DNA of 64,000 bases from NCBI RefSeq assembly GCF_028622115.1, contig NZ_CP097263.1, positions 9,311,501 through 9,375,500 on the forward strand, in the 5' to 3' direction. Of the stretch, positions 10,185 through 19,170 are shown piece by piece. The notes beneath the pieces are model-generated. The model was not told where the DNA came from. It made no database searches and was given only the letters and a program-made list of their open reading frames with translations. This DNA comes from Kutzneria chonburiensis (GTDB taxonomy: Bacteria; Actinomycetota; Actinomycetes; Mycobacteriales; Pseudonocardiaceae). The first letter of the stretch is position 1. Every line of letters begins with the position of its first letter. Both the position numbers and the translations under genes were made by a program.

Positions 10185-11279
10185 TCAGGCGAACCGGACG
10201 ACCGCGGTCGGCACTCCGCGAACCTCGGCGATCCGGTCGGCCTCGGCCTGCACGTCGTCCCGCAGCGCGGGGTCCACGTCGGCGTCGAACGAGGTGACGG
10301 TGACCTCCAGCTTCTTGCGGCCGACCAGCCGCGATCGCCACATGCCACCGATCTGACCGTCGACGAGCAGCGCGCCGGGATTGCCGAGGATCTGCCACAG
10401 CGCCTTCTGCTCGGCCCGGTCGGGCACGAGCAGGTCGCGGTCGCGGGCCTGGAGGAACGGGTCCATCGCCGGCAGCAGTCGAACGAGCTCCACTCGTTCA
10501 GATTCGAGGAGTTCGTCGACATTGCTCGAAGGCAACCACGCGCGTCGACCGTCGACGGCGACCTCCGCGAGGTCGTCGGGCCAGATCTCGCGGACGTTGG
10601 CCGTCGACGTGTCGAGCCACTTCGCAACTTCGGACGGTGTCGCCGGCCCGAGGAAGCGGAGGTACCGGTGCACCAGCCCGTGCGGATTAGTGGATTTCGT
10701 AGGAATTGGTCCGCGTTTGCTCAGCGGTTCGAGCAGCAGACCGGTCTCGCCGGCGCGCAGCCGCACGCCGCCGGGCAGCGCGCCGAGCCGGAAGGGCTGC
10801 TCATATATATGTGTCGACTTGCAGGCCGGGCAGGCCTTGAGCTGGCCCGCCGGCATCAGCTTGGTGACCGCGGCGCTGGCCGCGCCCTTGGTCATCGGCT
10901 TGGTGACGACCTCCCGCATCGACTCCGCGATCAGCCGGTACGTCTCCAGCGCGTTCAGCCCGTCGGTGACCGTGCGGGACTTCGGCCACATCAGGCGGGC
11001 CCGCGCGTCGGTGTCGCTCCACGGCCAGAGCTCGCCGGCCCATCGCCGCAGCTCGCCGGGCCGGTGGTAGTACGGGGCGCCACGCAGCGTCCACGCCAGC
11101 TCGTACCCCTCAAGACTGACCGGTCCCGTGGTGCGGGCGGCCAGCGCCAGCTGGGCCGAGCCGGTCTGGGTGTCCTGCAGCCCGATGTCCAGCACGGCCG
11201 GCTCCTCGCTGTCGCGGAGCAGCCCGTGCTGGCGGACGCGGTACCACATCACCTGGTCACGGCTGACGTTCTTGGTCAC
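10185..11279 (-). CDS. Winged-helix DNA-binding protein, HTH_42/YcaQ-AlkX family
   Basis: 364 residues. The pattern VMWYRVRQHGL at the N-terminus, LDIGLQDTQTGSAQLALAAR, AWTLRGAPYYHR, the ATPSEVAKWLDTS helix-turn-helix near 225 and LLVDGQIGGMWR near the C-terminus place it in PF06224. E. coli YcaQ/AlkX of this family is a DNA glycosylase for interstrand crosslinks. A CPACKS pair sits mid-protein. Whether this member is a glycosylase is not decided by the sequence alone. Confidence 0.82.
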   Translation of the reverse strand: MTKNVSRDQVMWYRVRQHGLLRDSEEPAVLDIGLQDTQTGSAQLALAARTTGPVSLEGYELAWTLRGAPYYHRPGELRRWAGELWPWSDTDARARLMWPKSRTVTDGLNALETYRLIAESMREVVTKPMTKGAASAAVTKLMPAGQLKACPACKSTHIYEQPFRLGALPGGVRLRAGETGLLLEPLSKRGPIPTKSTNPHGLVHRYLRFLGPATPSEVAKWLDTSTANVREIWPDDLAEVAVDGRRAWLPSSNVDELLESERVELVRLLPAMDPFLQARDRDLLVPDRAEQKALWQILGNPGALLVDGQIGGMWRSRLVGRKKLEVTVTSFDADVDPALRDDVQAEADRIAEVRGVPTAVVRFA

Positions 11280-11344
11280 GGCGTCATCATCACCCGAAAG
11301 ACTGCCACCCGCTGTCAGGATCAGCCCTTGGCTACCATCGCCGC

Positions 11345-11953
11345 GTGACCGAGCAGCACCAGCACTACTTCACCGCCGACCCGAACGCGGTCAGCGACCC
11401 GCGGGTGCTCACCGTCGAGCTGCCCGACCTGACGCTGAAGCTGACCACCGACGCCGGGGTGTTCTCGCCGAAGCAGCTCGACCCGGGCACGAGGGTGCTG
11501 CTCGAAAACGCCCCCGCGCCGACGGCCGACGGCGACCTCCTGGACGTCGGCTGCGGCTACGGCCCGATCGCGCTGACGCTGGCCAAGCGCTACCCGGGCC
11601 GGCGGATCACCGGTGTCGACGTCAACACGAGGTCGCTGGAACTGGCCCGGGCCAACGCGAAGGCGGCCGGCGTCGACACGATCACCTGCCTGCTGCCCGA
11701 CGAGGTGCCGGCCGACGCCCGGTTCGCGGCGATCTACTCGAATCCGCCGATCCGCATCGGCAAGCAGGCACTGCACGAGCTGCTGCTGCACTGGCTGGGC
11801 CGGCTGCAGCCGGACGGCGTCGCCTATCTGGTGGTGCAGAAGAACCTCGGCTCGGACTCGTTGGCCAAGTGGCTTACCGAGCAGGGCCATGCCACCGAGC
11901 GCATCGCCACCGACAAGGGCTACCGCGTGCTCGCCACGAGGCCCAAGCCGTAG
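11345..11953 (+). CDS. RsmC-like class I methyltransferase
   Basis: 202 residues, GTG start. A small methyltransferase domain of the MTS family: TDAGVFSPKQLDPGTRVLL, LLDVGCGYGPIALTL (near 66-80), GVDVNTRSLELA and the catalytic SNPPIRIGK (near 131-139), the N-P-P-(F/I) motif of N2-guanine or glutamine methylases. E. coli RsmC methylates G1207 of 16S rRNA; this short form corresponds to the catalytic half only, as is usual in actinobacteria. Divergent from the winged-helix gene with a 65-bp spacer. Confidence 0.88.
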   Translation: MTEQHQHYFTADPNAVSDPRVLTVELPDLTLKLTTDAGVFSPKQLDPGTRVLLENAPAPTADGDLLDVGCGYGPIALTLAKRYPGRRITGVDVNTRSLELARANAKAAGVDTITCLLPDEVPADARFAAIYSNPPIRIGKQALHELLLHWLGRLQPDGVAYLVVQKNLGSDSLAKWLTEQGHATERIATDKGYRVLATRPKP

Positions 11954-12673
11954 TCACTCCTCGTTGTCGGCCTCGCCGGTGTCGACCGCCAGCACGCCGC
12001 GCTGATCCGACAGACCGGTCACGAGCGAGGTCAGCTGCCGTGGTCCGGTCAGCCGCAGCCGCAGGTCGATGACGTTGGTCGACTCGTTGCGGTTGGTCGA
12101 GGCGTGCTCGACGACGTACCCGGACGTGGTGACGAGCTCCAGGATGTCGCGCAGCGCGCCCTCGCCGTCCCGATAGCTCGTCCGCACAATCGTGGTCGCC
12201 GGCCGGGACCGGGTGAGCAGCCGGACCAGCGGCGGATATCCGTAGACCACAAGGAAATGCGCCGCGGTGACGAACACCGCCAGCAGCGGCAGGCCGGCGG
12301 CGCAGGCGCAGCCGACCGCGACGCTCACCCACACCACGGCGGCCGTGGTCAGGCCACGCACGATGTTCTGCCGGACGAAGATCAGGCCACCGCCGATGAA
12401 ACCGACCCCGGACACGATCTGCGCCGCGACCCGCGACGGGTCCAGCACGATGCGCCCCTCGGCCAGCACGTCGGTGAAACCGTATTTGCTGACCAGCAGG
12501 AACAGCGCGGCACCCAGTCCGACCAGCGTCAACGTGCGCAGGCCTGCGCTTTTCTGCTTGAGTTCCCGCTCAAGTCCGATCAGCGAGCACAGCACGAGCG
12601 CGGTGGCCAGTTCGATGATCTGCGTCCAGCCCTGGCCGGACGGTTCACCGAAGGACACCAGCTCGGTCATCAC
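11954..12673 (-). CDS. MgtC/SapB family membrane protein
   Basis: 239 residues. Four or five hydrophobic segments in the first ~150 residues contain the family signatures LIGLERELKQKSAGLRT (near 32-48) and the glycine-rich VSGVGFIGGGLIF (near 87-99), then a cytoplasmic ACT-like domain (about 155-230). MgtC proteins support growth at low magnesium and intracellular survival. It starts (GTG 12673 or ATG 12670) immediately after the stop of the SpoU methyltransferase gene and abuts the convergent RsmC-like gene with no spacer. Confidence 0.9.
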   Translation of the reverse strand: MMTELVSFGEPSGQGWTQIIELATALVLCSLIGLERELKQKSAGLRTLTLVGLGAALFLLVSKYGFTDVLAEGRIVLDPSRVAAQIVSGVGFIGGGLIFVRQNIVRGLTTAAVVWVSVAVGCACAAGLPLLAVFVTAAHFLVVYGYPPLVRLLTRSRPATTIVRTSYRDGEGALRDILELVTTSGYVVEHASTNRNESTNVIDLRLRLTGPRQLTSLVTGLSDQRGVLAVDTGEADNEE

Positions 12674-13615
12674 TCACTCGTTTCGTCGCAGGCTCTCCCG
12701 GACACGGCGGAGAAAGCCGCTCAGCTGCGCCTGCTCCGCCGCGCTGAGACCGGTCACATCCTCTCCCGAGTACCCCGACTCCCGCAGATCGGAAACGGTC
12801 GCGACGAGCTCGCCGACCGTCGGGCCGAGCTTGGCCAACGCCATCAGGCCGCGCAGCTCGTAGAGGCTGATGCCGGTGGCCACACCGACGTTGAGCGACT
12901 CGACCTCGCCCGACATCGGGATCCGCACGACGTGGTCGGCCAGCGCCAGCACCTCGTCGCCGACGCCGTCGGTCTCGTTGCCGACGACCAGGGCGACCGG
13001 CCGACCGCTCAGCCGCACCGACCCCTGCGTCGTGTCGGCCCGGCCTGAAGTTGCAACCACCTCGAAACCGCGGGCCTGGAGGTCACGCACCGCTTCGACC
13101 GGTGTGTCGTAGCGACGGAGTCGGGCCCGCAACACGGCCGCGCGCGAGGCGTCCAACACGCGGCGACTGGTCAGATCGGTCTCGGGGTCGGTGCAGACGA
13201 TGTCGGCGACGCCGAGTCCGACGGCCGTCCGCACGATCGTGCCCAGATTGCCCGGGTCGAGCACGTTGTCGAGCACCACGGCGAAATCCCCGTACGGCTG
13301 GTCGGCGTCGGTGGCTCGCAGTTCCGCGACCGCGAGCCAGGACACGGTCCGGTTCAGCCGCACCGCCTGCCGCAGCACCGACTCCTTCGCCACCAGCATC
13401 GGCACGTGGGCCTCGGCCAGCAGCGCCGTCACCGGGTCCGAGGCGCCCTCGGCCGCGAGCACGAACCGCAGCGTGGCGCCGGCCTCCACCGCCTGGGTGA
13501 TGAGCGCGGCGCCTTCCAGCAGACAACCGCCGGCCTCGGCCCGGCCCGTGCGGCTGGCGAGGGCGCGGATCTGCTGTAGGTGGTCGTCCTTGAGCGAGGT
13601 GATGACTGCTGGCAC
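12674..13615 (-). CDS. TrmH/SpoU family RNA 2'-O-methyltransferase
   Basis: 313 residues. An N-terminal substrate-binding domain (about 1-105) precedes a SPOUT knot with the three motifs: VLDNVLDPGNLGTIVRTA (near 117-134, including the catalytic arginine region), ALVVGNETDGV (near 209-219) and IPMSGEVESLNVGVATGISLYE (starting near 234). It would 2'-O-methylate rRNA or tRNA. The C-terminal ~60 residues are an extra helical extension. Possible two-gene operon with the MgtC gene. Confidence 0.9.
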   Translation of the reverse strand: MPAVITSLKDDHLQQIRALASRTGRAEAGGCLLEGAALITQAVEAGATLRFVLAAEGASDPVTALLAEAHVPMLVAKESVLRQAVRLNRTVSWLAVAELRATDADQPYGDFAVVLDNVLDPGNLGTIVRTAVGLGVADIVCTDPETDLTSRRVLDASRAAVLRARLRRYDTPVEAVRDLQARGFEVVATSGRADTTQGSVRLSGRPVALVVGNETDGVGDEVLALADHVVRIPMSGEVESLNVGVATGISLYELRGLMALAKLGPTVGELVATVSDLRESGYSGEDVTGLSAAEQAQLSGFLRRVRESLRRNE

Positions 13616-13688
13616 GGCGACGACCGTAGCGGCCGGTTCCGTCGCCGCAGCGCATAGGCTGTGTCGAGACCGTCAGGAGGGGTCCGCC

Positions 13689-14900
13689 GTGATTGAACGC
13701 CGTCTGCCGCGTCCACGCGAGCTTGCGCAGCTGCTCCGGCCGAAGCCGTTCGTCCTGGACCCGACGGAGCGGCGTCTCGCCGGCGCGCACACCATCGCGG
13801 ACCTGCGCACCATCGCCCGTCAGCGCACGCCGCGCGCGGTGTTCGACTACACCGACGGCGCCGCCGAGTTGGAGGACAGCCTGCGCCGTGCGCGCACGGC
13901 GTTCCGCCGTGTCGAGTTCCGGCCCAACGTGCTGCGCGGTGTCGCCGACCCGGACACCAGCGTCGAGGTGCTGGGCCGGCGCAGCGCACTGCCGTTCGCG
14001 TTCGCGCCCACGGGCTTCACGCGCATGATGAACCACGAGGGCGAGCGGGCTGTCGCCAAGGTCGCGCAGCGCGTGGGCATCCCGTTCTCACTGTCCACGA
14101 TGGGCACCACGTCCATCGAGGACGTCGCCGCCGCCGCGCCCGACGCTCGCAAGTGGTTCCAGCTGTACGTCTGGCGGGACAAGGGCGCGGGCCGTGAGCT
14201 GTTGCAGCGCGCGCAGGACGCTGGCTACGACACCGTGATGCTCACGGTCGACACGCCCGTCGGCGGCGCGCGCATGCGGGACGTGCGCAACGGCCTGACC
14301 ATTCCGCCGGCGCTGACGTTGCGCACCTTCCTGGACGGCGCCACGCATCCGGCTTGGTGGTTCAACCTCCTAACGACCGAGCCGCTCACGTTCGCCTCGC
14401 TGACCGAATGGGGCGGCACGGTCGAGGAGCTCATCAACTCCATGTTCGACCCGACGCTCAACTTCGACGACCTGGACTGGGTGCGCGAGCTGTGGCCGGG
14501 CAAGCTCGTGGTGAAGGGCATCCAGAACGTCGACGACGCCCGCGACGTCGTCAAGCACGGGGCCGACGCCGTGCTGCTGTCCAACCACGGCGGCCGGCAG
14601 CTCGACCGCGCGCCGACTCCACTGGAGCTGCTGCCGCAGGTCGTGGACCAGGTGAAGGGGGACGCCGAGGTCTGGCTGGACACCGGCATCCTGTCCGGCG
14701 CGGACATCGTCGCCGCCCGTGCCATGGGTGCCGACCTGTGCCTGGTCGGCCGCGCCTACTTGTACGGGCTGATGGCCGGCGGCGAGCGCGGCGTGCAGCG
14801 CACGGTCGACATCCTGCGCAAGGAGATCGTGCGGACGATGCAGCTGCTCGGCGTGCGCGCCGTCACCGATCTGCGCCCCAGCCACGCGCGGCTCCGGTAG
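13689..14900 (+). CDS. lldD: FMN-dependent L-lactate dehydrogenase (LldD2-like)
   Basis: 403 residues from GTG 13689, which has AGGAGGGG upstream. The whole length aligns by eye with Mycobacterium LldD2 (Rv1872c): PRAVFDYTDGAAE, APTGFTRMM, FSLSTMGTTSIEDV, KWFQLYVWRD, RDVRNGLTIPPALTLRT and the active-site LSNHGGRQLDRAP with catalytic His300. The TIM-barrel enzyme oxidises L-lactate to pyruvate and passes electrons on at the membrane. The mycofactocin-linked MftD is a related alternative, but the N-terminus is closer to LldD2. The next gene starts 5 nt after its stop. Confidence 0.88.
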   Translation: MIERRLPRPRELAQLLRPKPFVLDPTERRLAGAHTIADLRTIARQRTPRAVFDYTDGAAELEDSLRRARTAFRRVEFRPNVLRGVADPDTSVEVLGRRSALPFAFAPTGFTRMMNHEGERAVAKVAQRVGIPFSLSTMGTTSIEDVAAAAPDARKWFQLYVWRDKGAGRELLQRAQDAGYDTVMLTVDTPVGGARMRDVRNGLTIPPALTLRTFLDGATHPAWWFNLLTTEPLTFASLTEWGGTVEELINSMFDPTLNFDDLDWVRELWPGKLVVKGIQNVDDARDVVKHGADAVLLSNHGGRQLDRAPTPLELLPQVVDQVKGDAEVWLDTGILSGADIVAARAMGADLCLVGRAYLYGLMAGGERGVQRTVDILRKEIVRTMQLLGVRAVTDLRPSHARLR

Positions 14901-14904
14901 CGCC

Positions 14905-17685
14905 GTGCTCGAGTTCAGACTGCTCGGCCCGGTCCGGGGCTGGCGCGACGGCGAGGAGCTCCAGCTCGGTCCACCGCAGCAGCGCACGGTGCTGGCGATG
15001 CTGCTGCTCAGCGACGGCAAGCCGCAGACGCCGGAGCAGATCGCCGATGCGCTGTGGGGCGTCGACGCGCCGTCGTCGGCGGTCGCCACTGTGCGTACGT
15101 ACATCCACCGTCTACGCCGTGTGTTCGGCGACGACCAGCACCTGCTCGTGCACGACAACAGCGGCTACCGCCTCGACCTGCCGTCGACGGCCACCGACGT
15201 GGGCAAGTTTCAGGAGCTCGTGGACCACGCCGCCGTCGCGCTCGACGCGGGGCGGTCCGACGACGCGGTGCGTGATCTCCGTGCGGCGATCTCGCTGTGC
15301 AGCGGCGCGCCGCTGGCGGCGTTGCCCGGCGAGTACGTGGAGGCCGAGCGTGCCCGCCTGCGGCAGCGCCGGCTGACCGTGCTGGAGGACCTGTTCCGCG
15401 CCGAGCTCGCCCTGGGGCGGCACGCCGAGATCGCTGACCAGTTGCAGGTTCTCGCCGCCGGCGAGCCGCTGCGCGAGTCCATGCACGAGCTACTGGTGAT
15501 GGCGCTGTGCCGTTCGGGTCGGCAGGCCGAGGCGATGCTGGCGTACGACCAGATTCGACGGCAGCTGCGCGAGGAGCTCGGCGTCGACCCGGGCGCGCGG
15601 CTGCGGGCGCTGTACGACCGGATGCTGCACGGCGAGGCGGAACCGCAGGTGCGGCCGGCGTTGCCCGTGGTGTCGCCGGCCCAACTGCCGGCAGACCTGC
15701 CGGTGTTCGCAGGACGTTCTTCGGCGCTGGCCGATGCGCACCACCGCCTGCCGAACGGCGACGGCGCGCTGGACCGCACGACCGTCACCGTCATTCAAGG
15801 GATGGCCGGTGTCGGCAAGACGGCGTTCGCGCTGCACTGGGCCCACGAGGTTGCCTCACGATTTCCCGACGGCCAGCTGTACGTGAACCTGCGCGGCTAC
15901 GACCCGGTCACCGTCGATCCGAACGACGCCGTGCGCGACTTCCTGCAAGCGCTCGGCGTGGCCGCCGCCCAGGTGCCCACGGAGCCAGCGGCGCGGCTCG
16001 GACTGTTCCGCAGCCTGCTGGCCGAACGGCGCTGCCTGCTGCTGCTCGACAACGCGCGCGAGTCGGCGCAGGTGCTGCCGCTGCTGCCGGGACGGTCGCG
16101 GTCGCTGGTCATCGTGACGAGTCGAGGACGCCTCGACGGCGTCGTCGCCGCGACCGGCGCGCGGCCGATCACGCTGGATCTGCTCAGCCGTGACGACGCC
16201 GTCGACCTGTTGTCGCAACGCCTTGGTGCAGAACGCATTGCCGCCGAACCTGTGGCCACGGACGCGATCGTGGACCGCTGCGCGCGGCTGCCGCTGGCAC
16301 TGTCCATTGTGTGCACGCGGATCCTCGCGCAGTCGAGCGAGTTCCCGCTCGCCGACATCGTGGCCTCGCTGTTCGGCCCACGGTTCTCGCTGGACGCCTT
16401 CGCCGCCTCCGATCCGAGCGTCGACATCCGCGCCGTGCTGCGGTCCTCGTATACCTCGCTGTCGGACGGCGCAGCGCAGATTTTCCGGCTGCTGGCACTA
16501 CATCCCGGGCCCACCGTTGGCGTGCACGCGGCGGCGAGCTTGGCGGCGGTACCGGTACGTACGGCCGCGGCGCTGCTGCGTGAGGTCGCGGACGTGCACC
16601 TGGTCACGGAGACCGCGCCTGGTCGCTACGGCTGGCACGACCTGCTGCGCGCGTACGCCACGGAGCAGTTGGAGACCACCACCGAGGGCGAGGCCGCGTT
16701 CCAGCGTCTCGCCGACCACTACCTGCTGACCGCGGACTGCGCGGCCCGCAAGGTGTCGGCGCAGAACGACGGCCCGGCGCCGTGTCAGCCGGCGGAGGGC
16801 GCCGTGTCGGTGGAGCTCGCCGACCAGGAGCAGGCCGTGCTCTGGTACATCACGGAGCGGCCGGCGACGATGCGCGTGCTGGAACTCATGGCCGCGCACG
16901 GACTGCACGAGCACGCGTGGCGCTTCGCCTGGGCGCTACGGCAGTTCCAGGATCGCCAGCAGCACTGGTACGACCTCACCGACGCCCACGCCATCGCCCT
17001 GCGGTCGGCGACGGAGGCCGGCAATCCGATCGGCATGGCCTACGCCCATCGCGGGCTGTCGCGGGCCGAATGCCGGCTGTCGCGCCTGAAGTCCGCGCGT
17101 AAGCACATGGACGAGGCGCTCGCGTTGTTCGAGCAGGCCGGCGCCACGGCGGCGCTGGCTTACGCGCTGCGGCAGTACACCTGGGTCGAGGAGTTGGACC
17201 ACGCCCCCGAGCGAGCGCTCGAGCACGCTACCCGCGCGCGTGACCTGTTCCGCGACCTGGCGTGGGGGCCCGGCGTGGGCGTCGCGACGATGACGATGGC
17301 CCGGTACTACAGCATGCTCGGCCGTGACGAGGAAGCCGTGCCGCTGGTGTACGAGGCGCTCATGCTGCTGCCGCCCGGCGACAATGCCGAGCTGGTCGGC
17401 GCGTGGGAAGTGCTCGGCGAGGCCTATTACCGGCTCGGCCGGTACGAGGACGCTATCGGCGCCCACGAGAACGCGGTGAAGGTTTTCGCTGCACTCCGCG
17501 CGGACGCCGACCAGGTCTCGGTGCTGCTGCGCATCAGTACCTGTCTGTTGGCGATGGAGCGGCGGGACGAAGCACGTGAGGTGCTTCGCCGCGCCGCCGC
17601 CATTCAACGCACGCTGTGCCCGGCCGCGATGGGCCCCACGATCCGGGTCGAGGATTGGGCCCAGTTGCTGACCGTCGAGCAGTGA
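14905..17685 (+). CDS. AfsR/SARP-family regulator with NB-ARC ATPase and TPR domains
   Basis: 926 residues, GTG start 5 nt after the lldD stop. Domains: OmpR-type winged helix (about 1-92), bacterial transcriptional activator domain BTAD (about 98-242, ending LGVDPGARLRALYDRML), an NB-ARC ATPase with Walker A GMAGVGKTA (299-307), LLLLDNA and the SLSDGAAQIFRLLALHPGP block (near 512), then TPR-like helical repeats to the end. This is the layout of AfsR and related large SARPs that switch on secondary metabolism. No biosynthetic cluster is visible, and its tight coupling to lactate dehydrogenase is unusual. Confidence 0.93.
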   Translation: MLEFRLLGPVRGWRDGEELQLGPPQQRTVLAMLLLSDGKPQTPEQIADALWGVDAPSSAVATVRTYIHRLRRVFGDDQHLLVHDNSGYRLDLPSTATDVGKFQELVDHAAVALDAGRSDDAVRDLRAAISLCSGAPLAALPGEYVEAERARLRQRRLTVLEDLFRAELALGRHAEIADQLQVLAAGEPLRESMHELLVMALCRSGRQAEAMLAYDQIRRQLREELGVDPGARLRALYDRMLHGEAEPQVRPALPVVSPAQLPADLPVFAGRSSALADAHHRLPNGDGALDRTTVTVIQGMAGVGKTAFALHWAHEVASRFPDGQLYVNLRGYDPVTVDPNDAVRDFLQALGVAAAQVPTEPAARLGLFRSLLAERRCLLLLDNARESAQVLPLLPGRSRSLVIVTSRGRLDGVVAATGARPITLDLLSRDDAVDLLSQRLGAERIAAEPVATDAIVDRCARLPLALSIVCTRILAQSSEFPLADIVASLFGPRFSLDAFAASDPSVDIRAVLRSSYTSLSDGAAQIFRLLALHPGPTVGVHAAASLAAVPVRTAAALLREVADVHLVTETAPGRYGWHDLLRAYATEQLETTTEGEAAFQRLADHYLLTADCAARKVSAQNDGPAPCQPAEGAVSVELADQEQAVLWYITERPATMRVLELMAAHGLHEHAWRFAWALRQFQDRQQHWYDLTDAHAIALRSATEAGNPIGMAYAHRGLSRAECRLSRLKSARKHMDEALALFEQAGATAALAYALRQYTWVEELDHAPERALEHATRARDLFRDLAWGPGVGVATMTMARYYSMLGRDEEAVPLVYEALMLLPPGDNAELVGAWEVLGEAYYRLGRYEDAIGAHENAVKVFAALRADADQVSVLLRISTCLLAMERRDEAREVLRRAAAIQRTLCPAAMGPTIRVEDWAQLLTVEQ

Positions 17686-17689
17686 ACCG

Positions 17690-19159
17690 TCACTCGACGA
17701 AGATGTCGACCGACGGCCGCATGCCCGCGCACACGCGCAGCACCTCGTGCACGACATGCTCCTCGAATTTTGCAAACTCCTCAAGATTGACGGACTGCTC
17801 GTCGTCGATGACCGGGTAGGCGCGCTGCGTCAGCGCGTAGTCGAAGCGCGGCGCCCACTTGCGCGCGCCGAGCCGGGCGGTGATCGAGCAGTTGTCGACC
17901 AGGTAGGCGATGCCGCGGGCGTGCATGTACGGGTTGAGCGAGTCGACCGCCTCGATCACCGACTCGTTGGCGATCTCCGAGTAGGGGTGGCCGAACTCCA
18001 GCAGCGCGTCGATCTGGGCCATCATCACGCCGATGAACACGCCCGCCGTGAACGGGTCCAGCGGGATCTCGTCGGGCACCCGGTCGGCCCGCACCTTCTG
18101 GCCGACCCGCCACATGTCGGCCTGGTCGATCTTGCCCATCGGGAACCGGGGCAGCCGCCTGCCGGCCAGCACGACGCTGCGCACCTCGTCGCCGGAGCGG
18201 ACCTCGTCGTAGATCTCGTGGATGAGTTCCAGCCCGACCGGGTAGCTCACCGAGTACGCCTCGGCGAACACCTGCTTTTCGTCAGAGTCGAGCTTTTTGA
18301 AAACGCCGAGCATTCCGTCACGCGAGATGATCCGTGAAATCGGGCCCGTGACCGACTCGGCGGAGTGCCGGAACGCCTCCTCGTCGCTCATGCCGTGGTC
18401 GCGGAACCGCCGGTACAGGCTCTCCACGATGCCGTGCAGGCCGCCGGCCAGGATGCCGCGCTCGCCCGACAGATCCGAGAGGTACTCGGATCGCAGCGTG
18501 GTCCGGAACGTGTACGGCGCGCCCAGACCGATCGACCAGCCCAGCGCGCGGTCGACCGCCCGGCCGGTGACGTCCTGGTGCACGGCGAAGCTGGCGTTGA
18601 TGCCGGCGCCGTTGACCTCGCGACCCTGGAGGTACAGCGCGCGGACCGAGGCGCCCATGCCCTTCGGGCAGACTGCGATCACGTCGACGTCGGTGGGGAA
18701 CGCGCCGCCGACCAGGTCGAGGTGGCCGAGCAGGAAGCCGTGGGACAAGCCGAGCGTGGTGCCCGGCTTGAGTGCCGCGAACACGTCTTCATAGGTCTCG
18801 GCCATCGCGCCGTCCGAGATCAGCAGGATCACCATGTCGGACTCGCGGATGACGTCGTACATCTCGCCCAGCGTGCCGTCCTCCGGCGAGAAGCCGGCCT
18901 GCACGGCGGCGTCCCACGACGCCGAGCCCCGCCGCAGCCCGACGGCCACGCGCACGGCGCCGCCCAACGAGTCGCGCAGGTTCTGCGCCTGCGCCGAGCC
19001 TTGCGGGCCCCAGCCGATCACGCCCAGCCGGCGCACGCCCTCGAAGGCCGCTGGCAGCCGGTCGAACAGGTGCCGGCCGCCGCGCACGATCGGCTCCTGC
19101 CGGTCGGCGACGGCGATGTACTCCTTGTCGAACACCTTCGTGTCGAAATCCAGATCCAT
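17690..19159 (-). CDS. ilvC: Class II (plant-type) ketol-acid reductoisomerase
   Basis: 489 residues, close to the 491 of E. coli IlvC and much longer than the ~335-residue class I enzyme usual in actinobacteria. Rossmann motif GVIGWGPQGSAQAQ at 46-59, then VCPKGMG and two copies of the knotted helical domain. It converts acetolactate and acetohydroxybutyrate to dihydroxy acids for valine and isoleucine. ATG 19159 is chosen because GAGGAGAG lies just upstream; a GTG 15 nt earlier is in frame. The MHS transporter stop lies between these two starts, so the pair is an operon. It may be a second KARI serving a special pathway. Confidence 0.9.
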   Translation of the reverse strand: MDLDFDTKVFDKEYIAVADRQEPIVRGGRHLFDRLPAAFEGVRRLGVIGWGPQGSAQAQNLRDSLGGAVRVAVGLRRGSASWDAAVQAGFSPEDGTLGEMYDVIRESDMVILLISDGAMAETYEDVFAALKPGTTLGLSHGFLLGHLDLVGGAFPTDVDVIAVCPKGMGASVRALYLQGREVNGAGINASFAVHQDVTGRAVDRALGWSIGLGAPYTFRTTLRSEYLSDLSGERGILAGGLHGIVESLYRRFRDHGMSDEEAFRHSAESVTGPISRIISRDGMLGVFKKLDSDEKQVFAEAYSVSYPVGLELIHEIYDEVRSGDEVRSVVLAGRRLPRFPMGKIDQADMWRVGQKVRADRVPDEIPLDPFTAGVFIGVMMAQIDALLEFGHPYSEIANESVIEAVDSLNPYMHARGIAYLVDNCSITARLGARKWAPRFDYALTQRAYPVIDDEQSVNLEEFAKFEEHVVHEVLRVCAGMRPSVDIFVE

Positions 19160-19170
19160 GACAGCTCTCC

